A stretch of DNA of 64,000 nucleotides from Psychromonas arctica DSM 14288 (GCF_000482725.1 NZ_KI519481.1:76930-140929); one strand, 5' to 3'; counted from the first letter of the stretch, positions 39,105-48,194 are shown. Notes: generated by a model from the letters alone, not told the origin. Numbers and translations are program-made.

Positions 39105-39217
39105 GCAATAAGAGTGCGTGGAGAGGATTTTTTGCACTAATGTTGTGCTCTTTATCAGTTTTATCAGCTTCATCTGTGTATTGCTTTCAATGTTTACAAG
39201 ATAAAATACCTAGTTAA
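39101..39217 (+). CDS. 38-residue putative secreted/membrane peptide overlapping araC-type gene
   Basis: The ATG overlaps the AraC-type gene's TGA (ATGA), a common sign of translational coupling, and AGGAGG lies 12 bases upstream. The 38-residue product has a basic start (MSNKSAWRG), a hydrophobic helix (FFALMLCSLSVLSAS) and a short tail with two further cysteines (YCFQC). It may be a secreted or membrane peptide, or chance. No homologue is known to me. The remaining gap to 39300 holds nothing else. Confidence 0.35.
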   Translation: MSNKSAWRGFFALMLCSLSVLSASSVYCFQCLQDKIPS

Positions 39218-39299
39218 AATTAACTATGCGATTGAAAAATTCTAGCTGACTAATTTTAGGTTGAAAACTAGCATCGAAGTAGCTAAAGCGAGGCACAAA

Positions 39300-39322
39300 A
39301 AACCGCTCTCTAGGAGCGGTTT
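39300..39322 (-). terminator. terminator of the glycerol ABC operon
   Basis: AAACCGCTC / GAGCGGTTT stem (39300-39308, 39314-39322). On the minus strand it is followed by six or more T residues. It lies about 95 bases after the stop codon of the binding-protein gene. Confidence 0.88.
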
Positions 39323-39416
39323 ATGTTGTAATGCGATGCTTTTATTGGGCTATCTAGCTTAAATTAGATTAACTTAAATTACCCGATACTAGCGTTAGCA
39401 TTTGCTGCCTTTTGAT

Positions 39417-41141
39417 TTAACCTGCGATCAAATCTTTATAAGCAATGGTTTTACCTGGTGGTTTCTCATTCGGTAATTTAGCTTTAGGTGAGCCAGGTTG
39501 ATCCAACCAGTAAGACGCATCTTTTTCAGGATTTAAAACCGGGCCACATTCACCTTGTGCTTTACTTCGCTCTAAACGTGCCATCACTTTATCTTGCGCT
39601 TTAGCTAAACCGTCCATAGCTTCTTGTGCCGTTTTTTCACCGCTTGCTGCTTCAGCAACATATTGCCACCATAGCTGTGCAAGTTTAGGGTAGTCTGGCA
39701 CGTTAGTCCCTGTTGGTGTCCACTGTAAACGTGCTTGGCTACGATAGAACTCAACTAAACCACCTAGTTTTGGCGCTGCATCTGTCATTGCTTGTGAGTT
39801 AATATCTGACTCACGGATTGGCGTTAAGCCCACTAATGTTTTCTTCAGCGAGACGGTTTTAGACGTTACAAATTGTGCATATAACCATGCAGCTTTACGT
39901 CTATCAACCGGTGTTGAATTTAAGAATGTCCAAGCACCCGCATCTTGATAACCTAGCTTCATACCTTCTTCCCAGTAAGGACCACGCGGAGAAGGGGCCA
40001 TACGCCATTTAGGTGTACCATCTTCATTCACTACAGGTAAACCTGGTTTAACCATGTCAGCAGTAAAGGCGGTGTACCAGAATATCTGTTGTGCAATACT
40101 ACCTTGTGCAGGAACAGGGCCTGACTCGCCGAACGTCATACCTGCAGCTTCTGGTGGCGCATATTTTTTCAACCATTCTACGTATTTTGTGGTTGCGTAA
40201 ACGGCCGCTGGGCCATTGGTTGCACCACCACGTGAAACGCTTGACCCAACAGGATTACATCCCTCTACACGAATACCCCATTCATCAACAGGAATACCAT
40301 TTGGTAATCCTTTATCGCCGGCGCCAGCCATTGATAACCATGAATCGGTGAAACGCCAGCCTAAAGAAGGATCTTTTTTACCGTAGTCCATGTGTCCATA
40401 GATCCGTTTGCCGTCAATTTCTTTCACTTTTTCAGAGAAGAATTCAGCAATATCTTCATAAGCTGACCAGTTTAATGGTACACCTAACTCGTAACCGTAT
40501 TCACTTTTAAATCTTTTCTTAAGATCTGGACGTTCAAACCAATCGGCACGGAACCAATATAGGTTAGCAAACTGTTGAGTCGGTAATTGGTAGATTTTTC
40601 CATCGGGACCGGAGGTAAAGCTTAAGCCAATAAAATCATCTATATCCAACGTTGGTGATGTAACTGCTTTGCCTTCACCTTTCATAAAGTCACTAATAGG
40701 AACAACTTTACCATAGCGGAAATGCGTACCAATTAGGTCTGAATCATTAACATAAGCATCGTAGATATTACGCCCTGATTGCATCTGGGTCTGTAGCTTT
40801 TCTACGACATCGCCTTCTTGAATTAAATCATGGTTTACTTTGATACCAGTAATTTCATAAAACGCTTGTGCTAGCTTTTTAGATTCATACTCATGTGTGG
40901 TTAGGGTTTCTGAAGCAACATTAATTTCCATACCACGGAAAGGTTTTGCTGCTTCAGTAAACCAGCTCATCTCATCTATTTGTTGCTTGTTAGTTAATGT
41001 TGATGGCGTAAATTCTGAGCTGATCCAATTGCTTGCAGAATCGCTGTATTGATCTGCTAATGCCAAGCTACTGCATCCTGCTATCATGATAGCAACGCTT
41101 AAGCGGCCAAGTTTAAATACTGATTTCTTGTTATCAAACAT
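39417..41141 (-). CDS. glpV: glycerol-type ABC transporter substrate-binding protein
   Basis: Periplasmic receptor of 574 residues, unusually long for a sugar-type binding protein but normal for the rhizobial GlpV glycerol receptor family. The signal peptide ends in SLALADQ at about residue 29. The mature protein has SETLTTHEYESKKLAQAFYEITG and an extracellular-solute-binding domain with YQLPTQQFANLYWFRADWF. It is the last gene of the operon glpS-T-P-Q-DUF2160-V. The gene set and order, with the DUF2160 protein, are what identify it as the glycerol system. The substrate is inferred from that family. Confidence 0.85.
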   Translation of the reverse strand: MFDNKKSVFKLGRLSVAIMIAGCSSLALADQYSDSASNWISSEFTPSTLTNKQQIDEMSWFTEAAKPFRGMEINVASETLTTHEYESKKLAQAFYEITGIKVNHDLIQEGDVVEKLQTQMQSGRNIYDAYVNDSDLIGTHFRYGKVVPISDFMKGEGKAVTSPTLDIDDFIGLSFTSGPDGKIYQLPTQQFANLYWFRADWFERPDLKKRFKSEYGYELGVPLNWSAYEDIAEFFSEKVKEIDGKRIYGHMDYGKKDPSLGWRFTDSWLSMAGAGDKGLPNGIPVDEWGIRVEGCNPVGSSVSRGGATNGPAAVYATTKYVEWLKKYAPPEAAGMTFGESGPVPAQGSIAQQIFWYTAFTADMVKPGLPVVNEDGTPKWRMAPSPRGPYWEEGMKLGYQDAGAWTFLNSTPVDRRKAAWLYAQFVTSKTVSLKKTLVGLTPIRESDINSQAMTDAAPKLGGLVEFYRSQARLQWTPTGTNVPDYPKLAQLWWQYVAEAASGEKTAQEAMDGLAKAQDKVMARLERSKAQGECGPVLNPEKDASYWLDQPGSPKAKLPNEKPPGKTIAYKDLIAG

Positions 41142-41249
41142 TCTCTGAGTCCTTTTATTAATTAAAGTGCTTATCGTCTATTTAATGAGGCACCTAACAG
41201 TGCCATAAAACATCCTTTTCGTAAGGCCTAAGGTACTCTCCTTGCCATG

Positions 41250-41522
41250 TCACCCCCATTTCATCACAATGAGCAACCAAATAATGGCTACTGTAAAGGG
41301 CAACCAGATAGTGAATTCTGTGAACCCGATAAACCCTAAATGAATAAATGCAGCGCTTAATAAACTGATAAACAGTCTGTCGCCACGTGTTGTTTCCATT
41401 GGGAAAAATCCTTTCCTTGCGACACAAGGGCTAACGATTTCCCAATAAGTCATCCCAATCAGGATGCATGCAATCCCAATAAAGAATAATGCTGACGGTG
41501 TTGTCCAAGCCATCCAACTCAT
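41250..41522 (-). CDS. DUF2160 small membrane protein of the glycerol ABC operon
   Basis: A 90-residue inner-membrane protein with three hydrophobic segments (about residues 10-27, 51-64 and 69-86) and a basic loop PCVARKGFFPMETTRGDR between the first two. Genes of this family (DUF2160) regularly sit between the second permease and the binding protein of GlpSTPQV systems, as here (ten bases after glpQ). The function is unknown; an accessory subunit of the permease is a reasonable guess. Confidence 0.85.
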   Translation of the reverse strand: MSWMAWTTPSALFFIGIACILIGMTYWEIVSPCVARKGFFPMETTRGDRLFISLLSAAFIHLGFIGFTEFTIWLPFTVAIIWLLIVMKWG

Positions 41523-41531
41523 ATCGTTCTC

Positions 41532-42332
41532 CTATACACGGCCAAGAGCAAAGCCCTTCGCCACGTGATTTCTAACAAACCAAATAACTAATACACCCGG
41601 TAAAATAGTGAGCACCCCAGCTGCGGCGAGTACTCCCCAATCAATACCCGATGCACTAACCGTTCTGGTCATTACCGCCGCAATTGGTTTCGCGCTGACT
41701 GACGTAAGTGTTCTGGCTAGCAATAATTCCACCCAACTAAACATGAAGCAGAAGAAAGCTGTTACACCGATACCTGAACTAATTAACGGGATAAATATTT
41801 TGGTAAAAAACTTTGGAAAACTGTAACCATCGATATACGCGGTTTCGTCAATTTCACGTGGTACGCCAGACATGAAACCCTCTAAGATCCATACCGCGAG
41901 TGGCACGTTAAATAAACAATGCGCTAGAGCAACCCCGATATGGGTATCAAATAAACCCACCGATGAATAAAGCTGGAAGAATGGTAATAAAAATACTGCT
42001 GGTGGTGACATTCGATTCGTTAATAACCAAAAGAACAGGTGTTTATCACCAATAAAGCGAAAACGTGAGAAAGCATAAGCTGCAGGTAACGCGACCAATA
42101 GCGTGATCACCATATTCAACGATACGTAATAAATGGAGTTGATATACCCCATATACCAGCTAGCATCAGTAAAAATGGTCATATAGTTAGCAAACGTGAA
42201 ATCATTTGGCCAAAAAGTTAGGGTGCCTAATATCTCTTGGTTGCTTTTAAATGACATCATTAACAGCCAATAAAGCGGCAATAACAGAAACAAAATATAC
42301 ACGCTAAGGCCAATTGTTTTTTTCTTATTCAT
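41532..42332 (-). CDS. glpQ: glycerol-type ABC transporter permease
   Basis: A 266-residue MalG-type inner-membrane permease with six helices and an EAA coupling loop ETAYIDGYSFPKFFTKIFIPL near residues 178-198. It pairs with glpP. The adjoining LLWLLMMSFKSNQEILG-like N-terminus (LYWLLMMSFKSN) is typical of CUT1 permeases. It is the fourth gene of the operon, 19 bases behind glpP. This glpQ is unrelated to the phosphodiesterase that carries the same symbol in E. coli. Confidence 0.87.
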   Translation of the reverse strand: MNKKKTIGLSVYILFLLLPLYWLLMMSFKSNQEILGTLTFWPNDFTFANYMTIFTDASWYMGYINSIYYVSLNMVITLLVALPAAYAFSRFRFIGDKHLFFWLLTNRMSPPAVFLLPFFQLYSSVGLFDTHIGVALAHCLFNVPLAVWILEGFMSGVPREIDETAYIDGYSFPKFFTKIFIPLISSGIGVTAFFCFMFSWVELLLARTLTSVSAKPIAAVMTRTVSASGIDWGVLAAAGVLTILPGVLVIWFVRNHVAKGFALGRV

Positions 42333-42351
42333 AAATCCATCCTTATGCTGA

Positions 42352-43236
42352 TTATTTGTTGTCGCTATGAGTCATGGCGGTGTAGAACAACCAACTCACT
42401 AACAATATGATCAAGAAGTAAATGATAGAGAATGCACCCGCTGGGCCAATATCAAATTGTCCTACTGCCATTTTGGTGAGCGCTTGGCTTAAGAAGGTTG
42501 TTGAATTACCTGGACCGCCACCGGTTAATACAAAAGGTTCGGTGTAAATCATAAAGCTATCCATAAAGCGTAATAACACGCCTATCAGCAATACACTTTT
42601 GAGTTTGGGTAGCTGGATATACCTAAACACAGCCCATGCGGATGCTCTATCAATACTCGCTGCTTGATAATAAGCATCGGGAATTGCACGTAATCCAGAA
42701 AAAGACAACAGTGCGACCAGTGATGTCCAATGCCAAACATCCATTAATAAGACGGTTAACCAAGCATCAATAGGGTTTGCTGCATAGTTGTAATCAATGC
42801 CAATCGCATTTAAAGCCCAGCCAAACAACCCAATATCTGCACGTCCGAATATTTGCCAAATAGTACCCACTACATTCAATGGAACTAACAAGGGAAGGGC
42901 AAGTACCAATAAACTGATCACTGACCACTTGCCTGACTTAGGCATCATCAACGCGACACCAATACCTAACGGAATCTCAATCAGTAACACAGAACCTGAG
43001 AATATAAACTGTCTTACTAATGAGTCTTGTAGACGTGAGTCATTAAGTATTTCTCGATACCACTCAGTGCCAACAAAATAGCGAGTGCTGACATCGAAAA
43101 TATCCTGTAACGAATAATTCACTACCGTCATTAAAGGCACAATGGCGCTGAAAGCTACCAATATAAATACTGGTAATACGAGGAACCAGGCTTTATTGGA
43201 ATGGGGTTTATTCATCGTCATTCTCCTTTTCAACAA
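42352..43236 (-). CDS. glpP: glycerol-type ABC transporter permease
   Basis: A 294-residue MalF-type inner-membrane permease. The six-helix core has an EAA loop YYQAASIDRASAWAVFRYIQLP near residues 195-216. PFVLTGGGPGNSTTFLSQ is a conserved periplasmic-side segment of the CUT1 family. The start overlaps the end of the ATPase gene glpT by 29 bases; an internal ATG at 43218 (MNKPHSNK) is an alternative. Together with glpQ it forms the membrane channel. Confidence 0.87.
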   Translation of the reverse strand: MLKRRMTMNKPHSNKAWFLVLPVFILVAFSAIVPLMTVVNYSLQDIFDVSTRYFVGTEWYREILNDSRLQDSLVRQFIFSGSVLLIEIPLGIGVALMMPKSGKWSVISLLVLALPLLVPLNVVGTIWQIFGRADIGLFGWALNAIGIDYNYAANPIDAWLTVLLMDVWHWTSLVALLSFSGLRAIPDAYYQAASIDRASAWAVFRYIQLPKLKSVLLIGVLLRFMDSFMIYTEPFVLTGGGPGNSTTFLSQALTKMAVGQFDIGPAGAFSIIYFLIILLVSWLFYTAMTHSDNK

Positions 43237-44311
43237 GAAATTCGTCGATATACAGCATTAACCATTGTTCTGGAAAACTAATATAAGCACTTTGATGAGG
43301 TATTTTTTGATCCTCTTGTAAGCGCGCTTTAATGGAAACACCACCAAGTGTTAAACTAACAATTTTATAAGTTCCCAAATCCTCAACAAACTCAACGTTT
43401 GCTTGTTGTGCTTGTGAATTGGGTTTGTCCCAAACATGTACAAACTCGGGCCTAATACCTAGCTTGAGGTTATTTGAGGTAGAGTGCTGTAGTGCTTTTT
43501 TCTCAGCAGCACTGAGTGGGAAGGCGATATCACCAAAACAAACGCCTTCTTTACAACGTTTTACTTCAAGAAAGTTCATGCCGGGACTGCCGATGAAGTA
43601 ACCTACAAAGGTATGATTAGGTTGTTCAAATAATTCACGTGGGGTACCGAATTGAACTACTTGACCGCCGTACATGAGTGCAATTTTATCGGCAAAGGTT
43701 GATGCTTCTAATTGGTCATGGGTAACGTAAACCATGGTCGTTTTGAACCTTTCATGGATTTGTTTTAATTTACGTCTCAATTTCCACTTTAATTGTGGAT
43801 CGATAACCGTTAACGGTTCATCAAATAAGATAGCTGAAACATCGTCTCGCACTAAACCTCGTCCCATGGATACCTTTTGTTTCTCATCTGCGGTAAGGTT
43901 CGCTGCTTTTTTATTTAGCACGTCTGTCAGTTCAAGAATCGCTGCTATCTCTGTGACTTTAGAGTTTATTTTGGCCACTCCTGCACCCATGTTTCTTAGT
44001 GGAAACGCTAAATTATCAAATACACTCATGGTGTCATAGACGACGGGGAACTGGAAAACCTGCGCGATATTACGATCCTGTGGTGGGATATCATTGACAC
44101 GCACCCCATCAAATAAAACATCGCCTTCGGAGGGTTTTAACAAACCTGAAATGATATTTAATAATGTCGATTTACCACAACCTGATGGACCTAATAACGC
44201 AAAGGCACCGCCGTCATGCCAAATATGATCCATCTGTCGAATAGCATATTCAGGGGGATTGGCGGTGGTATCATAGCTATGCGCTAATGATTTCAAATGA
44301 ATTTCAGCCAT
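43208..44311 (-). CDS. glpT: glycerol-type ABC transporter ATPase with degenerate signature motif
   Basis: A 367-residue ATPase. Walker A is GPSGCGKS (residues 41-48), Walker B is ILFDEP (161-166), and the switch histidine is His198 in YVTHDQ. The ABC signature, normally LSGGQ, reads LTADE (139-143), so it cannot form a canonical signature. The partner GlpS has the reverse pattern. The C-terminal TOBE-type domain spans about residues 245-360. It overlaps glpS by eight bases and glpP by 29. Not to be confused with the E. coli glycerol-phosphate antiporter of the same symbol. Confidence 0.87.
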   Translation of the reverse strand: MAEIHLKSLAHSYDTTANPPEYAIRQMDHIWHDGGAFALLGPSGCGKSTLLNIISGLLKPSEGDVLFDGVRVNDIPPQDRNIAQVFQFPVVYDTMSVFDNLAFPLRNMGAGVAKINSKVTEIAAILELTDVLNKKAANLTADEKQKVSMGRGLVRDDVSAILFDEPLTVIDPQLKWKLRRKLKQIHERFKTTMVYVTHDQLEASTFADKIALMYGGQVVQFGTPRELFEQPNHTFVGYFIGSPGMNFLEVKRCKEGVCFGDIAFPLSAAEKKALQHSTSNNLKLGIRPEFVHVWDKPNSQAQQANVEFVEDLGTYKIVSLTLGGVSIKARLQEDQKIPHQSAYISFPEQWLMLYIDEFLVEKENDDE

Positions 44312-45404
44312 GGAAGTGATCCTCTATTCTGCGACTAGATGCTTGGATTAATTTTCCATCCTTTTCAAACACATTCAGTTTGTGGGTAGGGACGTAGATT
44401 TTTATTTTTTCATCTACGTGATAGCTATGAACGCCGGATAAATGCAATACCATTTGGAAGTGTGCATTTCGAACATGTAAAAAGGTTTCTGAACCACTGA
44501 TCTCTGCCACTTCCACCTGTACTGAAATTTCTAAGTCATCATCATTTTTTGGCAGTAAGCTTAAATGACTTGGACGTATACCAAATTGATATTCACCTGC
44601 TGATAAAGTATTCAACTCAGAGGTTAATGGGAAATGAATAGTATTATCAAAGGTCACTTCATTTTCAGTAATATGTCCTTTGATCATATTGATAGGGGGT
44701 TCGTTGAATAAAGTCGCCGCAATCACGTTACAAGGTGAATGATAAGTTTCTGCTGTTGGCCCTGTTTGAATAATCTGACCTTCGTGCAAAATCGTAGTGG
44801 TGCCGCCTAACGCTAATGCTTCATTAGGTTCCGTGGTTGCATACACCGCAATAGTGTTTCGTTGAGCAAATAATTCACGCATTTCAATACGTAATTCTTC
44901 ACGCAATTTATAATCTAAATTTACTAAGGGCTCATCAAATAAAATAAGATCTGCATCTTTGATTAAAGCACGCGCCATCGCCGTTCTTTGCTGTTGTCCA
45001 CCTGAAAGCTCTAATGGCAAACGTGATAAGAAGGGGGTGATACGTAGCATTTCAGCTATTTCCATTACTTTCTCTTTGATAGTTTTTTCTGATGCTTTGG
45101 CTAAGCGTAATGGGGATGCAATATTGTCGTATACACTCATATTCGGGTAATTAATGAATTGTTGATAAACCATCGAGATATTTCGTTTTTGCACTGATAC
45201 ACCCGTCATATCAATACCGTGCATGAGAACGCGACCAGATGTCGGTTTTTCTAACCCCGCCATCAAACGCATTAAGCTTGTTTTACCAGATAAAGTGCGT
45301 CCTAGTAATACATTAAAGGAACCTGGCTCAAAGGTCAGGTTGGCTTTATTAATGTAATACTGGCCATCTACAATCTGTGTCACATTTTCCAATGTCAGGG
45401 ACAT
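44304..45404 (-). CDS. glpS: glycerol-type ABC transporter ATPase lacking the switch histidine
   Basis: A 366-residue ATPase, the first gene of the operon. Walker A is GRTLSGKT (residues 35-42), the signature LSGGQ (133-137) is intact, and Walker B is ILFDEP (154-159). The switch position that should read THD reads Thr191-Glu-Pro (YATTEP), so the H-loop histidine is absent. Paired with GlpT, the GlpT nucleotide site (with His198) would use the GlpS signature and be complete, and the other site would be incomplete. GGAG lies 11 bases before the ATG, and a sigma-54 type promoter is at 45488-45505. Confidence 0.87.
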   Translation of the reverse strand: MSLTLENVTQIVDGQYYINKANLTFEPGSFNVLLGRTLSGKTSLMRLMAGLEKPTSGRVLMHGIDMTGVSVQKRNISMVYQQFINYPNMSVYDNIASPLRLAKASEKTIKEKVMEIAEMLRITPFLSRLPLELSGGQQQRTAMARALIKDADLILFDEPLVNLDYKLREELRIEMRELFAQRNTIAVYATTEPNEALALGGTTTILHEGQIIQTGPTAETYHSPCNVIAATLFNEPPINMIKGHITENEVTFDNTIHFPLTSELNTLSAGEYQFGIRPSHLSLLPKNDDDLEISVQVEVAEISGSETFLHVRNAHFQMVLHLSGVHSYHVDEKIKIYVPTHKLNVFEKDGKLIQASSRRIEDHFHG

Positions 45405-45487
45405 AGCGCGATAATCTCCATTTAGTTACAACGAAATAAAACAAGGTACCGTTAAATTTCACTATTTGATTAACATATCAGTGTGTA

Positions 45488-45505
45488 TAGCGAAATCCAT
45501 GCCAA
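45488..45505 (-). promoter_or_regulatory. sigma-54 (-24/-12) promoter of the glycerol ABC operon
   Basis: Minus strand reads TTGGCATGGATTTCGCTA. The GG and GC dinucleotides of the -24/-12 consensus (TTGGCACG-N4-TTGCW) are at the required 12-base register, with two other mismatches. It lies 84-101 bases upstream of glpS. The adjacent divergent gene encodes a sigma-54-dependent activator. Confidence 0.65.
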
Positions 45506-45684
45506 AAAAAAATTGTCGATAAGTTGTTGATATTAATTATTTTATTTTGTTTTGTGGGGGTGCGGTGAAAGTGTTCAATTTTTAATAAAATGAGCGAGTT
45601 GTTAACTATGTGAACAAGTTGTTAACGGAAATGAGTGATCTGAGTCGTTTAATCTCAATATTGTGTTTAATGGTCAAACTTGTC

Positions 45685-45714
45685 GCATCATTGATAAAAG
45701 GTAATCAATGATGC
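45685..45714. promoter_or_regulatory. inverted repeat, candidate activator-binding (enhancer) site
   Basis: Perfect 11-base arms GCATCATTGAT / ATCAATGATGC with an 8-base spacer, about 180-210 bases upstream of the sigma-54 promoter, a usual distance for an enhancer. A second repeated motif, TTGTTAAC, occurs near 45599 and 45629. Which of these the activator binds cannot be told from sequence. The rest of the 45510-46001 gap is AT-rich and without genes. Confidence 0.45.
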
Positions 45715-46001
45715 TGAGAAGCATTACGTTATAAAATAAAATAATTTATGTGTTTGTTTTTATTGTTATTAATTTATTTTTTATCTGTTTTTATGAGCAT
45801 TAAATAAAAAAATTACGCATTGATAGAATAACGTCAGCCATCGCAGAACTTAGTTTTACTCCCTTATTTGTTATATTTTTGTGATCGATAATCTGTCTTT
45901 GTTAAAAGATTCTAATCATACTGTGCTTCCTGAAAATTTCATCGCCTATATTTTTTCTTCTATACGGGTATACCATTTAGTTTCATTCAAAAGGGAATAT
46001 C

Positions 46002-47903
46002 ATGACTCGAACAGCACCTGAATTTATTGAACATGAAGAACTCATTTCAAACTCGTGGCAACGTTGCCGTGAGTCAGGTCTGTCACATCATTCAAGCCCA
46101 GACATCGAACACTTAGACCGAGGTGAATTGTCTTCTTCACTTGAACAGCACCATCAACTACTTGAAACCACGCACTATGAAGTATTGCCGTTTTACGAAA
46201 ATTTGCTGGCGAATAGTAATAGCCAAGTGATGCTAGCTGATGGTCAAGGCTGTGTGATAAAAAGCTGGGGCGAGCAACGTTTTAAACCACAGCATAAAGC
46301 GTTATTTACGCCGGGAGCTAATTGGCAAGAGTTGTCGTTAGGCACCAATGCAATTGGTACTGCGATAGAGACAGGTAGTATTGTACAAATTAATCATGAT
46401 GAACACTTTTTAATTGCGAATCGATTTATGACAGGCTCAGCAGCACCTATTTATGGTGTAGATAGACAAATGCTTGGGGTCATTGATATTTCAAGTGATA
46501 CTTATTTACCAGAATGGCATACCTTAGGTATGGTGAAAATAATGTCACAAGCGATAGAAAATCAGTTGATCATATCGCACTTTAAAAATAATCATTATAT
46601 TTTGCGCATAAATACAAGTTCTGAAAACATTGATAGTCAATGGTCCGCGTTGATCGTATTCGATGAAACAGGTCTGATCATTTCGGCAAATCGTCGTGCT
46701 GAACTGGTACTTTGTAGTGATTTAAAATTGGTGAATATTACGGATATTTTTGAAGTCAATATCAGCCAATTATTAAATCAACCAGAAGATTTTCAAGTAC
46801 CATTGATGACTAAGAATAATTATCGAATGCATGGGGTTTTACATAAACCTCAGCAAACAGCACCACGTATTTTAGACTTTAGGAGTTTAGCGCCAGACCA
46901 TCAAAAATTACATGTTTCAGAACAGCATAAGTTTACGTTGGATGAGCTTAATTTAGGTGACCCGACGTTAGCCAAGGCTATTTTACAAAGTAAAAAAATT
47001 GTTGATAAAGATATCCCTATTTTAATTCGTGGTGAAACGGGAGTAGGTAAAGAAGTGTTTGTGAAAGCGTTACATTATTCTAGCCAACGCCATAAACATA
47101 ATATGATCACGGTAAATTGTGCTTCTATTCCACAGGACTTAGTGGAGTCAGAATTATTTGGGTATGAAAAGGGCGCGTTTACTGGATCAAACAGTAAAGG
47201 TTATATTGGGCTGATACGTAAGGCGGATAAAGGCACTTTATTCTTGGATGAAATCGGTGATATGCCGCTCAATGTTCAAGCGCGTCTATTAAGAGTTTTA
47301 CAAGAAAGAAGAGTCAATCCATTAGGGAGTACTGAATCTTACCCTGTTGATTTTAAATTGGTTTCTGCAACTAACTGTAACTTAAAAGAAGCCGTAAAAG
47401 CGGGTACCTTCCGACAAGATTTGTATTATCGAGTGAGTGGATTAAATATTGAATTACCGGCATTACGTGATCGTACTGACCGTCGTGCACTGATCCAGTT
47501 TTTATTAAATTATTATGCTGAAAACAAAAAACAAGCACTGATCACTGAGCGTACAATGCAACGATTCTGCCAACATCCTTGGCCAGGTAACATCAGACAA
47601 CTAGTGAGTGTGATTCAAATTGCACAAGCTATGTCAGAGGATGAAGCGATTGATTTACAATATTTACCCGATGATTTTTTTGCCGATATGGAAGATCAAC
47701 TCAATGATAATGTAACGGCGTTGATGCCAGAAAAAAATCCAAGCATAGAAGAGTCTGAAAACACTATTAAACTTGATGCGGATGATGTGAATATTGTTAA
47801 CTTATATCAGTCTTTAAGCTGTAACATATCTAAAACAGCATTAGAATTAGGGGTCAGTCGAAATACCGTTTATAAACGTTTACGAGACTGCGGTTATAAA
47901 TAA
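46002..47903 (+). CDS. sigma-54-dependent transcriptional activator, AcoR-like
   Basis: A 633-residue enhancer-binding protein. The N-terminal GAF-type sensor (about residues 60-200) contains ELSLGTNAIGTAIETG, typical of AcoR/DhaR-like regulators. A PAS-like linker follows. The AAA+ domain has Walker A GETGVGKE near 346, the sigma-54 contact loop GAFTGS near 394, Walker B GTLFLDEIGD and the arginine-finger segment. A Fis-type helix-turn-helix closes the protein (ISKTALELGVSRNTVYKRL). AAGGGAATATC precedes the ATG. Divergent to the glycerol ABC operon and its sigma-54 promoter, it is the likely activator of that operon. Confidence 0.92.
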   Translation: MTRTAPEFIEHEELISNSWQRCRESGLSHHSSPDIEHLDRGELSSSLEQHHQLLETTHYEVLPFYENLLANSNSQVMLADGQGCVIKSWGEQRFKPQHKALFTPGANWQELSLGTNAIGTAIETGSIVQINHDEHFLIANRFMTGSAAPIYGVDRQMLGVIDISSDTYLPEWHTLGMVKIMSQAIENQLIISHFKNNHYILRINTSSENIDSQWSALIVFDETGLIISANRRAELVLCSDLKLVNITDIFEVNISQLLNQPEDFQVPLMTKNNYRMHGVLHKPQQTAPRILDFRSLAPDHQKLHVSEQHKFTLDELNLGDPTLAKAILQSKKIVDKDIPILIRGETGVGKEVFVKALHYSSQRHKHNMITVNCASIPQDLVESELFGYEKGAFTGSNSKGYIGLIRKADKGTLFLDEIGDMPLNVQARLLRVLQERRVNPLGSTESYPVDFKLVSATNCNLKEAVKAGTFRQDLYYRVSGLNIELPALRDRTDRRALIQFLLNYYAENKKQALITERTMQRFCQHPWPGNIRQLVSVIQIAQAMSEDEAIDLQYLPDDFFADMEDQLNDNVTALMPEKNPSIEESENTIKLDADDVNIVNLYQSLSCNISKTALELGVSRNTVYKRLRDCGYK

Positions 47904-48061
47904 CCTTAGCTTACAATAAGTAAAAGGTTATTTATGGAGATAACGGTGATTTCCCTTACATTTGTAACTGGAAGACTGCAAGGTTATTGTGATAATGGCG
48001 GCTATAAACTGAGCATTATTTACAAGGGGTTTTTATCTATCCCACGGTTATCAACCCCAAT

Positions 48062-48106
48062 ACTTAAAAACCTCGATGCTTATATATAGCAAAGAGGTTC
48101 TTAAGT
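48062..48106. terminator. stem-loop between sigma-54 activator and ald genes
   Basis: ACTTAAAAACCTC (48062-48074) pairs with GAGGTTCTTAAGT (48094-48106), 12 of 13 bases. It lies between two convergent genes. No T-tract follows on either strand, so it may be a processed 3' end rather than a classical terminator. Confidence 0.4.
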
Positions 48107-48154
48107 GATAAATGTTAAATACTTTCCTTACATCAACAGCTCAGCTACATAACA

Positions 48155-48194
48155 TAGTTCAATAGTTCAATAGTTCAATAGTTCAATAGTTCAA
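48155..48194. repeat. tandem repeat, 5 x TAGTTCAA, covering the ald stop codon
   Basis: Five exact copies of TAGTTCAA. The last copy contains the TGA stop codon of alanine dehydrogenase (48191-48193, minus strand). The array continues for 36 bases into the 3' untranslated region. Confidence 0.95.

Noticed and set aside
41194-41427. 77-codon frame on the minus strand
   Set aside because: It overlaps the DUF2160 gene in another frame and shows no family features.
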